Shown one piece after another: positions 16,565-25,465 of a stretch of DNA of 64,000 bases. The notes beneath the pieces are model-generated. The model worked only from the letters and a program-made list of their open reading frames with translations. It did not search any database and had not been told where the DNA came from. The number at the start of each line of letters is the position of its first letter. The stretch's first letter is position 1. This stretch comes from Bacteroidota bacterium (lineage in GTDB: Bacteria; Bacteroidota; Bacteroidia; NS11-12g; UBA955): NCBI GenBank assembly GCA_027488835.1, contig JAIYAW010000001.1:424254-488253 (forward strand), written 5' to 3'. A program made the position numbers and the translations under genes.

Positions 16565-17302
16565 TTATTCTGGAATGGCTCTGCCGCTTCCGTAAGTGTT
16601 GATTTGTGATTTGTAAAAAGTACGCGGTTTATAATATAAATTGCCACTATTAAACATATTGGCTTCAAATTGCTTTTCAGGATAAACATAGCAATCTTGC
16701 TTGGTGTAATGACGGATGTAAGCGTCGTCGCAATAGAGTTTTTTGGCATCAAACCACGATCCCTGTTCGCAACTCCAAGAGAAAATTGTACCCCGTCCCT
16801 CAAAAGAAATAGAACCTAGATTGCTGCTTCCCCCGTATAAATTTCCGCAATTCACTTTAATTATAGCCGGTTTCACAGAATGCATGTTGATGTTCAAATT
16901 GCCAGTGTATATGGTGTCTAAGCAGATCAATTCACAAGCTCCCTGAATGTTCAAATCATTCAATGTATGGATGTTAATGGTAACTTTTGGACGGACTGTT
17001 AAATCACGGGTCCAATTGTAACTATTCCCATCGGTAATGGTAAGGGTGTTGTTTTTGATGGTTGTTATAATTTTGGCATTCAGGTTTTCGAAATATTCAA
17101 TGGATACATTTTGAGGGACAGACTTGTCTTGGGTAATGTAAACCAAAAACTTTTCGCCAATGTCTATGGTGTTAAAATCATTCAAAGGACGTTGAATAGA
17201 TTGCGGATTTCCTGCTGATTTAAAAAAATCGTCAGCGTTTTTACATCCCTCAAAAGAAGACAGAAAAACAAGGAACAGCAAAAAATGATATGGTCGGAAC
17301 AT
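16565..17302 (-). CDS. GIN-domain (DUF2807) putative lipoprotein
   Basis: A 245-residue exported protein. The N-terminus MFRPYHFLLFLVFLSSFEGCKN has a lipobox-like end (Cys at about 20), so lipidation is likely. The body (FNTIDIGEKFLVYITQ, VSIEYFENLNAKIITTIKNNTLTI, VTINIHTLNDLNIQGACELICLDTIYTGNLNINMHSVKPAIIKV) has the alternating beta pattern of the GIN domain, formerly the putative auto-transporter adhesin head family, common in Bacteroidota; its role is not established. The gene carries three copies of the TTTTGAGGGA decamer, one of them encoding the FEGC around the lipobox. It is divergent from the TPR gene. Confidence 0.82.
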   Translation of the reverse strand: MFRPYHFLLFLVFLSSFEGCKNADDFFKSAGNPQSIQRPLNDFNTIDIGEKFLVYITQDKSVPQNVSIEYFENLNAKIITTIKNNTLTITDGNSYNWTRDLTVRPKVTINIHTLNDLNIQGACELICLDTIYTGNLNINMHSVKPAIIKVNCGNLYGGSSNLGSISFEGRGTIFSWSCEQGSWFDAKKLYCDDAYIRHYTKQDCYVYPEKQFEANMFNSGNLYYKPRTFYKSQINTYGSGRAIPE

Positions 17303-17310
17303 GACTGATG

Positions 17311-17338
17311 CAAAGTTGCCGAAAGATTTTTACTTTTG
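17311..17338. promoter_or_regulatory. Divergent promoters between the DUF2807 and TPR genes
   Basis: On the plus strand TACTTTTG (17331-17338) matches TAnnTTTG just before the ATG at 17343. On the minus strand CAACTTTG (complement of 17311-17318) is a one-mismatch -7 box before the DUF2807 start. Convincing -33 elements are not seen. Confidence 0.45.
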
Positions 17339-17342
17339 TTGC

Positions 17343-17975
17343 ATGTCGTTTAAAAACTTATTGTTCATTTTAATGATTGCCGGTAATTGTGTTAACGCCC
17401 AATATAACCCGGAAGATGAAATGCCACCCATTGCGAGGGCTCATGATTGTATGAACAAAGGCAATTACAGAATGGCCGAAGGTATTTACCGTGAAGAGTT
17501 GCGCAAAAACAATGTGCCTGGGGTTCAGCAATTGCTTTGTCATTCTTTAATTATGCAACAGAATTTTGCCGAAGCCGATTCAACTTTGTTGAGTTTGGTG
17601 GCATTAGATAGCAATGCGGAGCAGAATTATTGGTTTTTGGCATTGAGTGCGGAACGCCAATCAGACGATAACAAAACATTGACTTTATTTAAAAAGTATA
17701 TTTCGAAAGCGAAACAAAGAATTGAAAATTCGCATGGGGTTGAAAGTGAAAATCCCAAAGCTTGGTTAAAAATGGGATCCGTTTTCAGGAGAAAAATGCA
17801 TACCAAAGGCATCAACGACCAGGAGTGGATAGAGATGGTTTATGATTACGAAGTGTATTTAAGATTGAATCCTACAGACCAATTTGCTTTCAATTTGAGG
17901 GAATTTTTAGATCAAGTGCGATTAAAAAGACCCGATCCCATGGGTGGTATATTACTTTGGGATGAGAAGTCGTAA
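17343..17975 (+). CDS. Secreted TPR-like protein
   Basis: A 210-residue protein. I use the ATG at 17343 (MSFKNLLFILMIAGNCVNAQ, a clear signal peptide ending in NAQ) because the track start at 17301 overlaps the divergent promoter and adds 14 non-signal residues. The mature part has tetratricopeptide-like helices (ARAHDCMNKGNYRMAEGIYREELRK, LCHSLIMQQNFAEADSTLLSLVALD, ALSAERQSDDNKTLTLFKKYISKA). A periplasmic or outer-membrane scaffold role is plausible but not shown. The ORF has the decamer ATTTGAGGGA at 17893-17902. The HD gene follows after 13 nt. Confidence 0.7.
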   Translation: MSFKNLLFILMIAGNCVNAQYNPEDEMPPIARAHDCMNKGNYRMAEGIYREELRKNNVPGVQQLLCHSLIMQQNFAEADSTLLSLVALDSNAEQNYWFLALSAERQSDDNKTLTLFKKYISKAKQRIENSHGVESENPKAWLKMGSVFRRKMHTKGINDQEWIEMVYDYEVYLRLNPTDQFAFNLREFLDQVRLKRPDPMGGILLWDEKS

Positions 17976-17988
17976 CTTTGTAGCATAA

Positions 17989-19218
17989 ATGGTTACAGCC
18001 AATAAAAGTAAAATCATAAATGATCCATTACATGGATTTTTGGCGTTGCCAAGCGCTTTGATTTATGATGTAATTCAGCATCCGTATTTTCAACGTTTGC
18101 GCAGAATTAGGCAGTTGGGATTAAGCGAATGGGTTTATCCAGGAGCAACTCACACGCGTTTTCACCATGCTTTGGGTGCTTTGAATTTAACCATTCAAGC
18201 GGTTGAAACATTACAGCGCAAGGGAATTGAAATTACAGAGGATGAAAAAGAGGGTGTTTCTTTGGCAATTTTATTGCATGACATAGGACATGGTCCATAC
18301 AGCCATACATTAGAACATACTTTAATTCACGGTGTTCAGCATGAAGAAATTTCCTTGCAAATTATGCAAAGAATGAACATTGAATTTGACGGCAAACTTT
18401 CGTTGGCTATTGAGATTTTCAAAGGCACTTATGCTAAAAAGCCATTTTTAGGACAATTGGTTTCGGGTCAGTTGGACATGGATAGATTGGATTATTTATT
18501 GAGGGATAGTTTTTATACAGGAGTAAGTGAAGGAATTGTTGGGGCAGATAGAATTATACATATGCTCAATGTTTCTGATGGAAATTTGGTGGTTGAAGAG
18601 AAGGGAATTTACAGCGTTGAGAAATTTTTGGTAGCCCGCCGGTTGATGTATTGGCAAGTTTACTTGCACAAAACGGTGATTGCTTCGGATGCAATGTTGA
18701 TTTCAATTTTACAAAGGGCAAGGCAATTGGCAATGGCTGGCTCCACTTTGGGCACATACCATCCATTGATGCATTTTTTGTTTAAAGATGTAAATGCGAG
18801 CAATTTCGACAATGAAGCATTGGATTTGTTTTTGGCCTTAGACGATATTGATATCATGTCGAGTTTAAAGCAATGGCAGTTTCACGAAGACAAAATCTTA
18901 TCAGTTTTGTGCGGTAGGATGTTGAATAGGCAATTGCCAAAGATAAAAATTGGTCTAGAACCAATAACCGATGAAATGTTTACTTTGGTTACGCAACAGG
19001 CGGCGAATTTGTTTGGAATAAGCGAGGCACTGGCGGCTGAATTTTTTATTAAAAAAGGAATACTTGAAAATCATGCATATAAAACCGAGGGTGGGGGAAT
19101 TAGAATTTTGAGAAAAAATGGAAAAATTCAAGATGTTGCTGAGGCATCTGACAATTATAACTTGGCAGCATTAAAAGAAACGGTGACTAAGTATTACATG
19201 ATTTATTGGGAGAAATAA
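17989..19218 (+). CDS. HD-domain phosphohydrolase (dGTPase/SAMHD1-like)
   Basis: A 409-residue cytoplasmic protein. The HD metal-binding motif is complete: HTRFHHALGALNL (His about 50) and ILLHDIGHGPYSHTLEH (HD about 96-97), with the downstream Asp in LDMDRLDYLLRDSFYTG. The opening DPLHGFLALPSALIYDVIQHPYFQRLRRIRQLG is the standard start of the YdhJ/SAMHD1-like subgroup. The family hydrolyses nucleotides such as dNTPs; the substrate is not deducible. Its TAA overlaps the rsmA ATG (TAATG), so the two are translationally coupled. Confidence 0.9.
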   Translation: MVTANKSKIINDPLHGFLALPSALIYDVIQHPYFQRLRRIRQLGLSEWVYPGATHTRFHHALGALNLTIQAVETLQRKGIEITEDEKEGVSLAILLHDIGHGPYSHTLEHTLIHGVQHEEISLQIMQRMNIEFDGKLSLAIEIFKGTYAKKPFLGQLVSGQLDMDRLDYLLRDSFYTGVSEGIVGADRIIHMLNVSDGNLVVEEKGIYSVEKFLVARRLMYWQVYLHKTVIASDAMLISILQRARQLAMAGSTLGTYHPLMHFLFKDVNASNFDNEALDLFLALDDIDIMSSLKQWQFHEDKILSVLCGRMLNRQLPKIKIGLEPITDEMFTLVTQQAANLFGISEALAAEFFIKKGILENHAYKTEGGGIRILRKNGKIQDVAEASDNYNLAALKETVTKYYMIYWEK

Positions 19219-20024
19219 TGTTTAGAAAACCGAATGCAAATAGCGACAAGGTAACTGCGAAAAAGCAACTTGGACAACATTTTTTAACCGATAAGGGCAT
19301 TGCACAAAAAATTGGCGATTTACTTGTTGATGATTTGGATGGGGTTATAGAAATAGGACCGGGTATGGGCGTCATGACCACTTCCTTGTTTGAAAAATGG
19401 GGCAATAAATTGGCGGTGATAGAAATTGATAAAGAGTCATGTGATTATTTAGGACGTCAAGAATGGGCTGAGGGATTGAAGGTCATAGAGGGAGATTTTC
19501 TAGAGATACCTTATACGGAATGGCCTGACGGTGAAAAATTGGCAATTATTGGCAATTATCCCTACAATATATCTACCCAAATTGTATTTAGAATGTTAGA
19601 ATCGGGCAAAAGGGTAGAACAGTTTGCGGGGATGTTTCAAAAAGAAGTTGCCAAAAGATTTTGCGCTGAGCACGGCAATAAAGAATACGGAATTACGAGT
19701 GTAATTTTACAAGCATATTACAATTGTAAATATGAGTTTACGGTGAATGAGGGGTCGTTTAATCCGCCACCAAAGGTAAAGAGTGGGGTAATGAGTTGTG
19801 TTTTGAGGGATGATTTACCGCAGTGCAGTTATAAAAATTTAAAACTGGTAGTAAAGCATGGATTTTCTCAGCGGAGAAAAACGTTACACAATGCTTTAAA
19901 GCCATTGACATCAGCCAACAGCAATTTTGTGATACCAGAAAAATGGCAAGGCAAAAGGGCAGAGCAATTAAGTGTTGAAGAATTTATAGAATTGTCAATT
20001 TTTTTCGAAAAGTCAACTCATTGA
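19218..20024 (+). CDS. rsmA: 16S rRNA dimethyladenosine transferase (RsmA/KsgA)
   Basis: A 268-residue SAM-dependent methyltransferase that dimethylates two adjacent adenosines near the 3' end of 16S rRNA. The start is the ATG at 19218, overlapping the HD stop by one base, and not the TTG at 19206. KKQLGQHFLTD, the SAM-binding VIEIGPGMGVMT, and the catalytic IGNYPYNISTQIVFRML (N-x-PY type) are present, as is the C-terminal helical domain with HGFSQRRKTLHNAL. Length is normal. Confidence 0.95.
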   Translation: MFRKPNANSDKVTAKKQLGQHFLTDKGIAQKIGDLLVDDLDGVIEIGPGMGVMTTSLFEKWGNKLAVIEIDKESCDYLGRQEWAEGLKVIEGDFLEIPYTEWPDGEKLAIIGNYPYNISTQIVFRMLESGKRVEQFAGMFQKEVAKRFCAEHGNKEYGITSVILQAYYNCKYEFTVNEGSFNPPPKVKSGVMSCVLRDDLPQCSYKNLKLVVKHGFSQRRKTLHNALKPLTSANSNFVIPEKWQGKRAEQLSVEEFIELSIFFEKSTH

Positions 20025-20125
20025 ATTATAGATAATTAATTATTTGTTAATTTTTTTTTGTGGTGAAATTATATAAAACTTAAAAAAAACATTGAAAAAT
20101 TCCCCCAACTAATGGCAGATATAAG

Positions 20126-20133
20126 TAAATTTG
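20126..20133 (+). promoter_or_regulatory. -7 element of the oxidase operon
   Basis: TAAATTTG, embedded in ATAAGTAAATTTGC, which is also found at the polysaccharide promoter (2953-2965). It lies inside the 5' extension of the track ORF, supporting the ATG at 20166 as start. No clear -33 TTTG at the expected distance. Confidence 0.5.
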
Positions 20134-20165
20134 CCCTACTAAAAACCCTTTTTTGGTTTAGAAAG

Positions 20166-21629
20166 ATGAAGCTTAATCTATTTGGAGTTAAAAGTAACTC
20201 ATTGTTTAAGAAAACATTGGCAATTTTTGGGCTAATGTTAACGCCAATATTTTTATTGGCAGCTGATGACGTGGTAGCACCACCTACTGAATTTAATCCT
20301 ATGGCATGGGACTGGTCGAGTATTTTGATCTTAGTTTTGGCTATTTTAATTATTTTGGTAATTGCACGATCCTTTGACATTGGCAGTTTGACTGAAAAGA
20401 TCACTGGGAAAACCATTGTGAGTTGGAACAACGTAAATGCTTGGGCAGGGATTATTTTCCTTGTGGTAGGCTTGATTGGTGTTTGGTATGAAATGAAAAT
20501 ACATGGCAAATACCTAAAATTAGGTGATTCTGCCTCAGCACATGGTGAAACCTTGGATTCTATGTTCTATTGGACATTCGGTTTTACCTTCTTTGTATTT
20601 GTAGTAACAGAGATATTGTTATTCTATTTCATGTTTAAATACAAGTATGACAAAAACCGCAAAGCAGCTTATTTCTTCCACAATAATAAATTGGAAATTA
20701 TTTGGACAATTGTACCTGCAATTGTTTTAACCTTTTTGGTTTTACGCGGGTTCAGCACTTGGACAAAGATTACAACTGATATCGACAAAAACAGCGAGGA
20801 GATTGAAGTATTTGCTTATCAATTTGGTTGGAAAGCACGTTACTCAGGTGATGATAAACAATTGGGAACTGCCAATTTTAATTTTATTTCTGGTACAAAT
20901 CCTTTAGGAGTTGCTGAAGACAGCGCGGTTTCATCACTAGTGAATGAATTGAATGGTGAAATCAAAAAGTTGGAAATTATTAAAGCTTCAATTGAAGATT
21001 CTTCTAAATTGTGGAAAGCGCAATACGATAGATATGTTTCAACTGGAATGAGTAATTCATATCCTGAGGAATTCAAACAAATGAAATCGAAATACAATGA
21101 TTTGATTTCAGGAGCATATGAACGTCAATTAGAAAAAGACATCAAACGTAAAAATACAGCGATCAAGCGTATAGCAGCTTATCAAAAAGACCATGAAACA
21201 TTCAATGGTACTGCGAAAGACGATAAAATTACTACTGAAATTGTACTTGTGAAGAACAAGCCATATATCTTTAAATACAGAGCAAGAGATGTAATTCACT
21301 CAGCATATATGCCTGAGTTTAGAGCACAAATGAACTGTGTACCAGGTATGCCAACCAGTTTTGCTTTTACTCCAATCAAAACCACTGAGGAAGCAAGAGC
21401 GTCTAAAAATGACCCTGAATTTGATTTCTATCTATATTGCAATAAAATTTGTGGTGCAGCGCATTACAACATGAAAATTAAAATTACCGTTGTAGGTAGC
21501 GAGGCAGAGTACAAAACTTGGTTGGCAACACAAACTCCGTTTGTGGCTCCACCAGCAGCACCCGCAGCTCCAACATCACCAAAAGCCGATTCTACTGCGG
21601 TGAAACAAGGGACAGTAGTTAAAAATTAA
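20166..21629 (+). CDS. coxB: Cytochrome c oxidase subunit II with a long internal insertion
   Basis: A 487-residue inner-membrane subunit that receives electrons through the CuA centre. After a hydrophobic leader (LAIFGLMLTPIFLLAA) come an extra N-terminal membrane segment, two canonical helices (FYWTFGFTFFVFVVTEILLFYFMF and IIWTIVPAIVLTFLVL), YQFGWKARYSG, and the CuA domain with DVIHSAYMPEFRAQMNCVPGMPTSF and YCNKICGAAHYNM. The ligand residues His, Cys, Cys, His and Met are all present; the loop residue usually Glu (CxEIC) is Lys. About 110 residues lie between the first strands and the CuA-domain core; they are strongly charged and helical (SLVNELNGEIKKLEIIKASIEDS...). The tail is Pro/Ala rich. 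First gene of the operon. Confidence 0.93.
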   Translation: MKLNLFGVKSNSLFKKTLAIFGLMLTPIFLLAADDVVAPPTEFNPMAWDWSSILILVLAILIILVIARSFDIGSLTEKITGKTIVSWNNVNAWAGIIFLVVGLIGVWYEMKIHGKYLKLGDSASAHGETLDSMFYWTFGFTFFVFVVTEILLFYFMFKYKYDKNRKAAYFFHNNKLEIIWTIVPAIVLTFLVLRGFSTWTKITTDIDKNSEEIEVFAYQFGWKARYSGDDKQLGTANFNFISGTNPLGVAEDSAVSSLVNELNGEIKKLEIIKASIEDSSKLWKAQYDRYVSTGMSNSYPEEFKQMKSKYNDLISGAYERQLEKDIKRKNTAIKRIAAYQKDHETFNGTAKDDKITTEIVLVKNKPYIFKYRARDVIHSAYMPEFRAQMNCVPGMPTSFAFTPIKTTEEARASKNDPEFDFYLYCNKICGAAHYNMKIKITVVGSEAEYKTWLATQTPFVAPPAAPAAPTSPKADSTAVKQGTVVKN

Positions 21630-21651
21630 CAAATTATTTTAGAAAAAGAAT

Positions 21652-23541
21652 ATGAGCACAGCAGCTTTACACGCAGAGCACGATTCACATCACCACGACC
21701 ATAAGGAGAGCTTCATTAGTAAGTATGTCTTCTCTATGGATCACAAGATGATCTCAAGACAATTCCTGATTACAGGTATTATTATGGGTCTTGTTGGTAT
21801 GGGAATGTCTTTATTATTCCGTTTGCAATTGGCATGGCCCGATGAACAATTTGGAATTTTAGAAACCTTGTTAGGAAAATGGGGTAAAGATGGTAAGATT
21901 GATCCTAATTTTTATATGGGATTGGTTACCATTCATGGTACAATCATGGTATTCTATGTACTAACAGCGGGTTTAAGTGGTACCTTTAGTAATTTACTCA
22001 TTCCGTTGCAATTAGGTGCAAGAGATATGGCTTCTCCGTTTATGAATATGTTGAGCTATTGGTTCTTCTTTTTGTCTTCGGCGGTGTTGTTGACTTCTAT
22101 ATTTGTAGAAACTGGTCCAGCATCTGCAGGTTGGACAGTTTATCCGCCATTGTCAGCTTTAGAAAAAGCGGTACCAGGTTCAGGCTTGGGAATGACACTT
22201 TGGTTAGTAGCAATTGCATTATTCATTGTTTCTTCATTATTGGGTGGTATCAACTACATTTCAACCGTGTTGAACATGCGTACCAAAGGAATGAGCATGA
22301 ACAGAATGCCATTAACTATTTGGGCGTTTTTCTTCACCGCTATTTTGGGTGTATTGTCGTTTCCAGTATTATTGGGTGCTGCATTGTTCCTAATATTTGA
22401 TAGAAGTTTTGGTACTTCTTTCTATTTGAGCGATATTTATTTGGAGGGAGTTGGTGCATTAGAAAACATTGGTGGTAGCCCTGTTTTGTATCAGCATTTA
22501 TTTTGGTTCTTAGGTCACCCTGAAGTTTATATCATTTTGATGCCTGCTTTGGGTATTACTTCTGAAGTAATTTCTACAAATGCGCGTAAACCAATCTTCG
22601 GTTACACAGCAATGATTATTTCATTGATGGGTATTTCTATTTTGTCTTTCATTGTATGGGGTCACCATATGTTCATTACAGGTATGAATCCTTTCTTAGG
22701 ATCTGTATTTATGATATTGACATTGATCATTGCCGTACCATCGGCGGTGAAAGCATTTAACTATTTGGCTACATTGTGGAGAGGTAACTTACGTTTCACT
22801 CCTGCGATGTTGTTTTCTATTGGTTTGGTATCATTCTTTATTTCTGGTGGATTAACCGGTATTTATTTGGGTAACGCTGCAATGGATATTCAATTGCATG
22901 ATAGTTATTTTGTAGTTGCGCATTTCCACTTGGTAATGGGTTCTGCTGCTATTTTTGGTATGTTTGCTGGTATTTACCATTGGTTCCCTAAAATGTTTGG
23001 TAAAATGATGAACAATACTTTGGGTTATTTCCATTTCTGGTTTACCTTCATCTCTGCGTATTTGGTATTCTTCCCAATGCACTTTATGGGATTAGCAGGT
23101 GTTCCACGTCGTTACTATCAATTTACATTGGTAAAAGAATTTGACGTTTGGATGGATGTCAATAAATTAATTACCATTGCTGCTATTATGGGTGGTATGG
23201 CGCAAGTGTTCTTTCTTTGGAACTTCTTTTACAGCATTTTCAAAGGCAAAAAGGCTACTCAAAACCCTTGGGAAAGTAATACCCTAGAGTGGACAACTCC
23301 TGTTGAAGGTATTCATGGAAACTGGCCTGGTGAAATTCCAACAGTTTATCGTGGTCCTCACGAGTATTCTCGTCCTGATAGAGAGTCGGATTTCTTCCCT
23401 CAACATCTTCCTGATGAAACAGCACCTGTTACTGCTCCTCAAGAAGGTGAACAAACAGCTCCTACCGAGGTAGTTCCTCAGGAAACCGTTGAAAGCAGCG
23501 TATTCTTTGCAGCAATCAAACGTGTGTTAGGATTGAGTTAA
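21652..23541 (+). CDS. ctaD: Cytochrome c oxidase subunit I
   Basis: A 629-residue catalytic subunit of a heme-copper oxidase, with at least twelve membrane helices. The heme and CuB ligands are recognisable: TIHGTIMVFYV, LGHPEVYIILMP (His and the cross-linked Tyr), FIVWGHHMFITG, and VVAHFHLVMGSAA. GARDMASPFMNMLSYW carries the D-channel entrance Asp and Asn. The N-terminus is His-rich (AEHDSHHHDHKE), and the C-terminus has a roughly 50-residue Pro/Thr/Glu-rich cytoplasmic or periplasmic tail. It pumps protons while reducing oxygen to water. 22 nt after coxB, 2 nt before ctaA. Confidence 0.96.
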   Translation: MSTAALHAEHDSHHHDHKESFISKYVFSMDHKMISRQFLITGIIMGLVGMGMSLLFRLQLAWPDEQFGILETLLGKWGKDGKIDPNFYMGLVTIHGTIMVFYVLTAGLSGTFSNLLIPLQLGARDMASPFMNMLSYWFFFLSSAVLLTSIFVETGPASAGWTVYPPLSALEKAVPGSGLGMTLWLVAIALFIVSSLLGGINYISTVLNMRTKGMSMNRMPLTIWAFFFTAILGVLSFPVLLGAALFLIFDRSFGTSFYLSDIYLEGVGALENIGGSPVLYQHLFWFLGHPEVYIILMPALGITSEVISTNARKPIFGYTAMIISLMGISILSFIVWGHHMFITGMNPFLGSVFMILTLIIAVPSAVKAFNYLATLWRGNLRFTPAMLFSIGLVSFFISGGLTGIYLGNAAMDIQLHDSYFVVAHFHLVMGSAAIFGMFAGIYHWFPKMFGKMMNNTLGYFHFWFTFISAYLVFFPMHFMGLAGVPRRYYQFTLVKEFDVWMDVNKLITIAAIMGGMAQVFFLWNFFYSIFKGKKATQNPWESNTLEWTTPVEGIHGNWPGEIPTVYRGPHEYSRPDRESDFFPQHLPDETAPVTAPQEGEQTAPTEVVPQETVESSVFFAAIKRVLGLS

Positions 23542-23543
23542 AA

Positions 23544-24590
23544 ATGAGTCACACAGATTCTACTCGAATCAACATTATATTCAGACGAATAGGTTTATTT
23601 ACCTGTTCGTCTGTTTTTTTATTGTTCCTATTGGGGGCATTGGTTAGGGCTACCGGTAGCGGCATGGGCTGTCCCGATTGGCCAAAGTGTTTTGGTCTTT
23701 ACGCGCCTCCTACTTGCGAGTGCGAATTACCTAAGAATTACGAGCAGGTTTTTCAAGAAAAAAGACATAAAAAGGTTGCTAAATTTTTAAAAACATTGCG
23801 TGCTTTAGGATTTTCTGAAAAAGCTGATTTAATAGAAAAGGATAAAAATTTATACATTCAAGAGAAATTCGATTCAACCAAAGCTTGGATTGAATATATC
23901 AATCGTTTGTTTGGTGCTCTTGCTGGATTGTTTGCTGTGATATTTGTTGCATTGTCGTTTTTGAATAAATCCCTCAAGAAAACAAGACTTTGGGTTTCAT
24001 TAGGATTTATAATGCTAATTCTCAATGCTTGGTTAGGAAGTATTGTTGTAACAACCAACTTGTTGCCTGGAATTGTTTCACTACATTTTCTTTTGGCATT
24101 CTTTTGCTTATTTGGTTTTATCAATGCAATTCAAAAAGCCAGCCCAATATTAAAGTTACATCATTTAGATAATAAGAAGGTTTGGTTTTTGTTGTGGATA
24201 GTAATATTTGCAGAGGTTATTTTGGGTACTTGGTCAAGAGAACAAGTGGATATGTTAAAAGCAAATTCGAATTTGTATCTAAATGGAAATTCAAATGAAG
24301 TACTGAATGTAATGGGTATGGATTGGTTATTTGTGGTTCATAGATATGTTCCTGTAATTCTATTGTTTTTTGCTTTATTTAAATATTACAAAAGTCGGTT
24401 TTTATCATCTTTACACAAGAATCATTGGTTTTGGATTGCCTTATTTTGTTTTGTTCAAATTTGTTTGGGTGTTGTACATATAATGTTTGTTGTACCTAAA
24501 TGGACGCAAATTTCCCATGTGGTTTTGGGAAGCGGGTTGTTAACTTACAGTTTTTTGGTTTGGTTATCGTTTAAAAAAGAAGAAATATGA
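23544..24590 (+). CDS. ctaA: Heme A synthase (CtaA/COX15)
   Basis: A 348-residue membrane protein that oxidises heme O to heme A. The N-terminal GALVRATGSGMGCPDWPKCFGLYAPP is a family signature, with the conserved Glu-containing and His-containing helices following (NRLFGALAGLFAVI, IVSLHFLLAFFCLFGF, WLFVVHRYVPVILLFFALF). Its two-half pseudo-symmetry is visible. A roughly 50-residue charged loop (FQEKRHKKVAKFLKTLRALGFSEKADLIEKD) between the first two helices is longer than in the Bacillus enzyme. It overlaps ctaB by 4 nt. Confidence 0.94.
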   Translation: MSHTDSTRINIIFRRIGLFTCSSVFLLFLLGALVRATGSGMGCPDWPKCFGLYAPPTCECELPKNYEQVFQEKRHKKVAKFLKTLRALGFSEKADLIEKDKNLYIQEKFDSTKAWIEYINRLFGALAGLFAVIFVALSFLNKSLKKTRLWVSLGFIMLILNAWLGSIVVTTNLLPGIVSLHFLLAFFCLFGFINAIQKASPILKLHHLDNKKVWFLLWIVIFAEVILGTWSREQVDMLKANSNLYLNGNSNEVLNVMGMDWLFVVHRYVPVILLFFALFKYYKSRFLSSLHKNHWFWIALFCFVQICLGVVHIMFVVPKWTQISHVVLGSGLLTYSFLVWLSFKKEEI

Positions 24591-25465
24591 AATCGGTATT
24601 GAAGAGTTATGCTGAATTGGTTAAATTCCGATTATCGAGCACAGTAGTTGCCACATCTATTTTTGGTTACATATTGGCTTTAAAATATTCGCATGGAACG
24701 CATTGGACAGAATATTTTAATTGGACATTATTTTGTGGTGTCTTATTTGGAGGGATGTTTATCGTTTTTGCATCAAACGGACTGAATCAAATTATTGAGA
24801 AAGATAACGATGGCAAAATGGCTCGGACATCAGGTAGACCGATTGTAGAAGGGCGCATTCCTTTGATACAAGCGAGAGTTTTTTGCTGGGCCACAGGATT
24901 CATTGGAATTATGACGCTAATATTGACTGGAGCACCCTTTTTGGCTGTTCTTTTAGGAGCAATTAGCTTGATCGTTTATGTTTTTATTTACACTCCGATG
25001 AAACAAGTAAGTCCGCTTGCTGTTATGGTTGGTGCTATTCCTGGTGCATTGCCTCCTTTGATTGGGTATTCGGCTGTGATACCATCGTTGGACCAATTGG
25101 GTATCATTTTATTTTTAATTCAATTTTTCTGGCAATTTCCACATTTTTGGGCAATTGCTTGGATGTTGCACGATGATTATCAAAAAGCAGGATATTGGTT
25201 GTTGCCTTCTGGCGGTGGAAGAGATAAAAAAAGTGCGTATCAAATTCTTATATATACAGTTATATTAAACATGGTAAGCTTAATGCCTTTGCTTTATGGA
25301 TTGTCTTCGGTGAAGGTTTTGTTTGTAATTTTGCCTTTATGTCTTTATTTTTTATTCAAATCGTTGCAATTATTTAAGACGTTAGAAATAAAAGATGCAA
25401 GAAAATTACTTTATGCATCGTTTTTATACACTCCTGTTGTATTTTTGTCGTACATATTCTTCTAA
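24587..25465 (+). CDS. ctaB: Protoheme IX farnesyltransferase (heme O synthase, CtaB)
   Basis: A 292-residue UbiA-family prenyltransferase. The first substrate-binding motif is NGLNQIIEKDNDGKMARTSGRPIVEG (NxxxDxxxD type), the second region is IPGALPPLIGYSAV followed by FFWQFPHFWAIAWMLHDDYQKAGYWLLP. It attaches the farnesyl chain to heme B to give heme O, the substrate of CtaA. About eight membrane helices. Overlaps ctaA (ATGA) and the next gene (TAATG). Confidence 0.95.
   Translation: MKSVLKSYAELVKFRLSSTVVATSIFGYILALKYSHGTHWTEYFNWTLFCGVLFGGMFIVFASNGLNQIIEKDNDGKMARTSGRPIVEGRIPLIQARVFCWATGFIGIMTLILTGAPFLAVLLGAISLIVYVFIYTPMKQVSPLAVMVGAIPGALPPLIGYSAVIPSLDQLGIILFLIQFFWQFPHFWAIAWMLHDDYQKAGYWLLPSGGGRDKKSAYQILIYTVILNMVSLMPLLYGLSSVKVLFVILPLCLYFLFKSLQLFKTLEIKDARKLLYASFLYTPVVFLSYIFF

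Noticed and set aside
20069-20509. 146-residue minus-strand ORF inside the 5' end of coxB
   Set aside because: It lies opposite the start and membrane segments of coxB, has no family pattern, and would destroy the promoter region; a shadow ORF.
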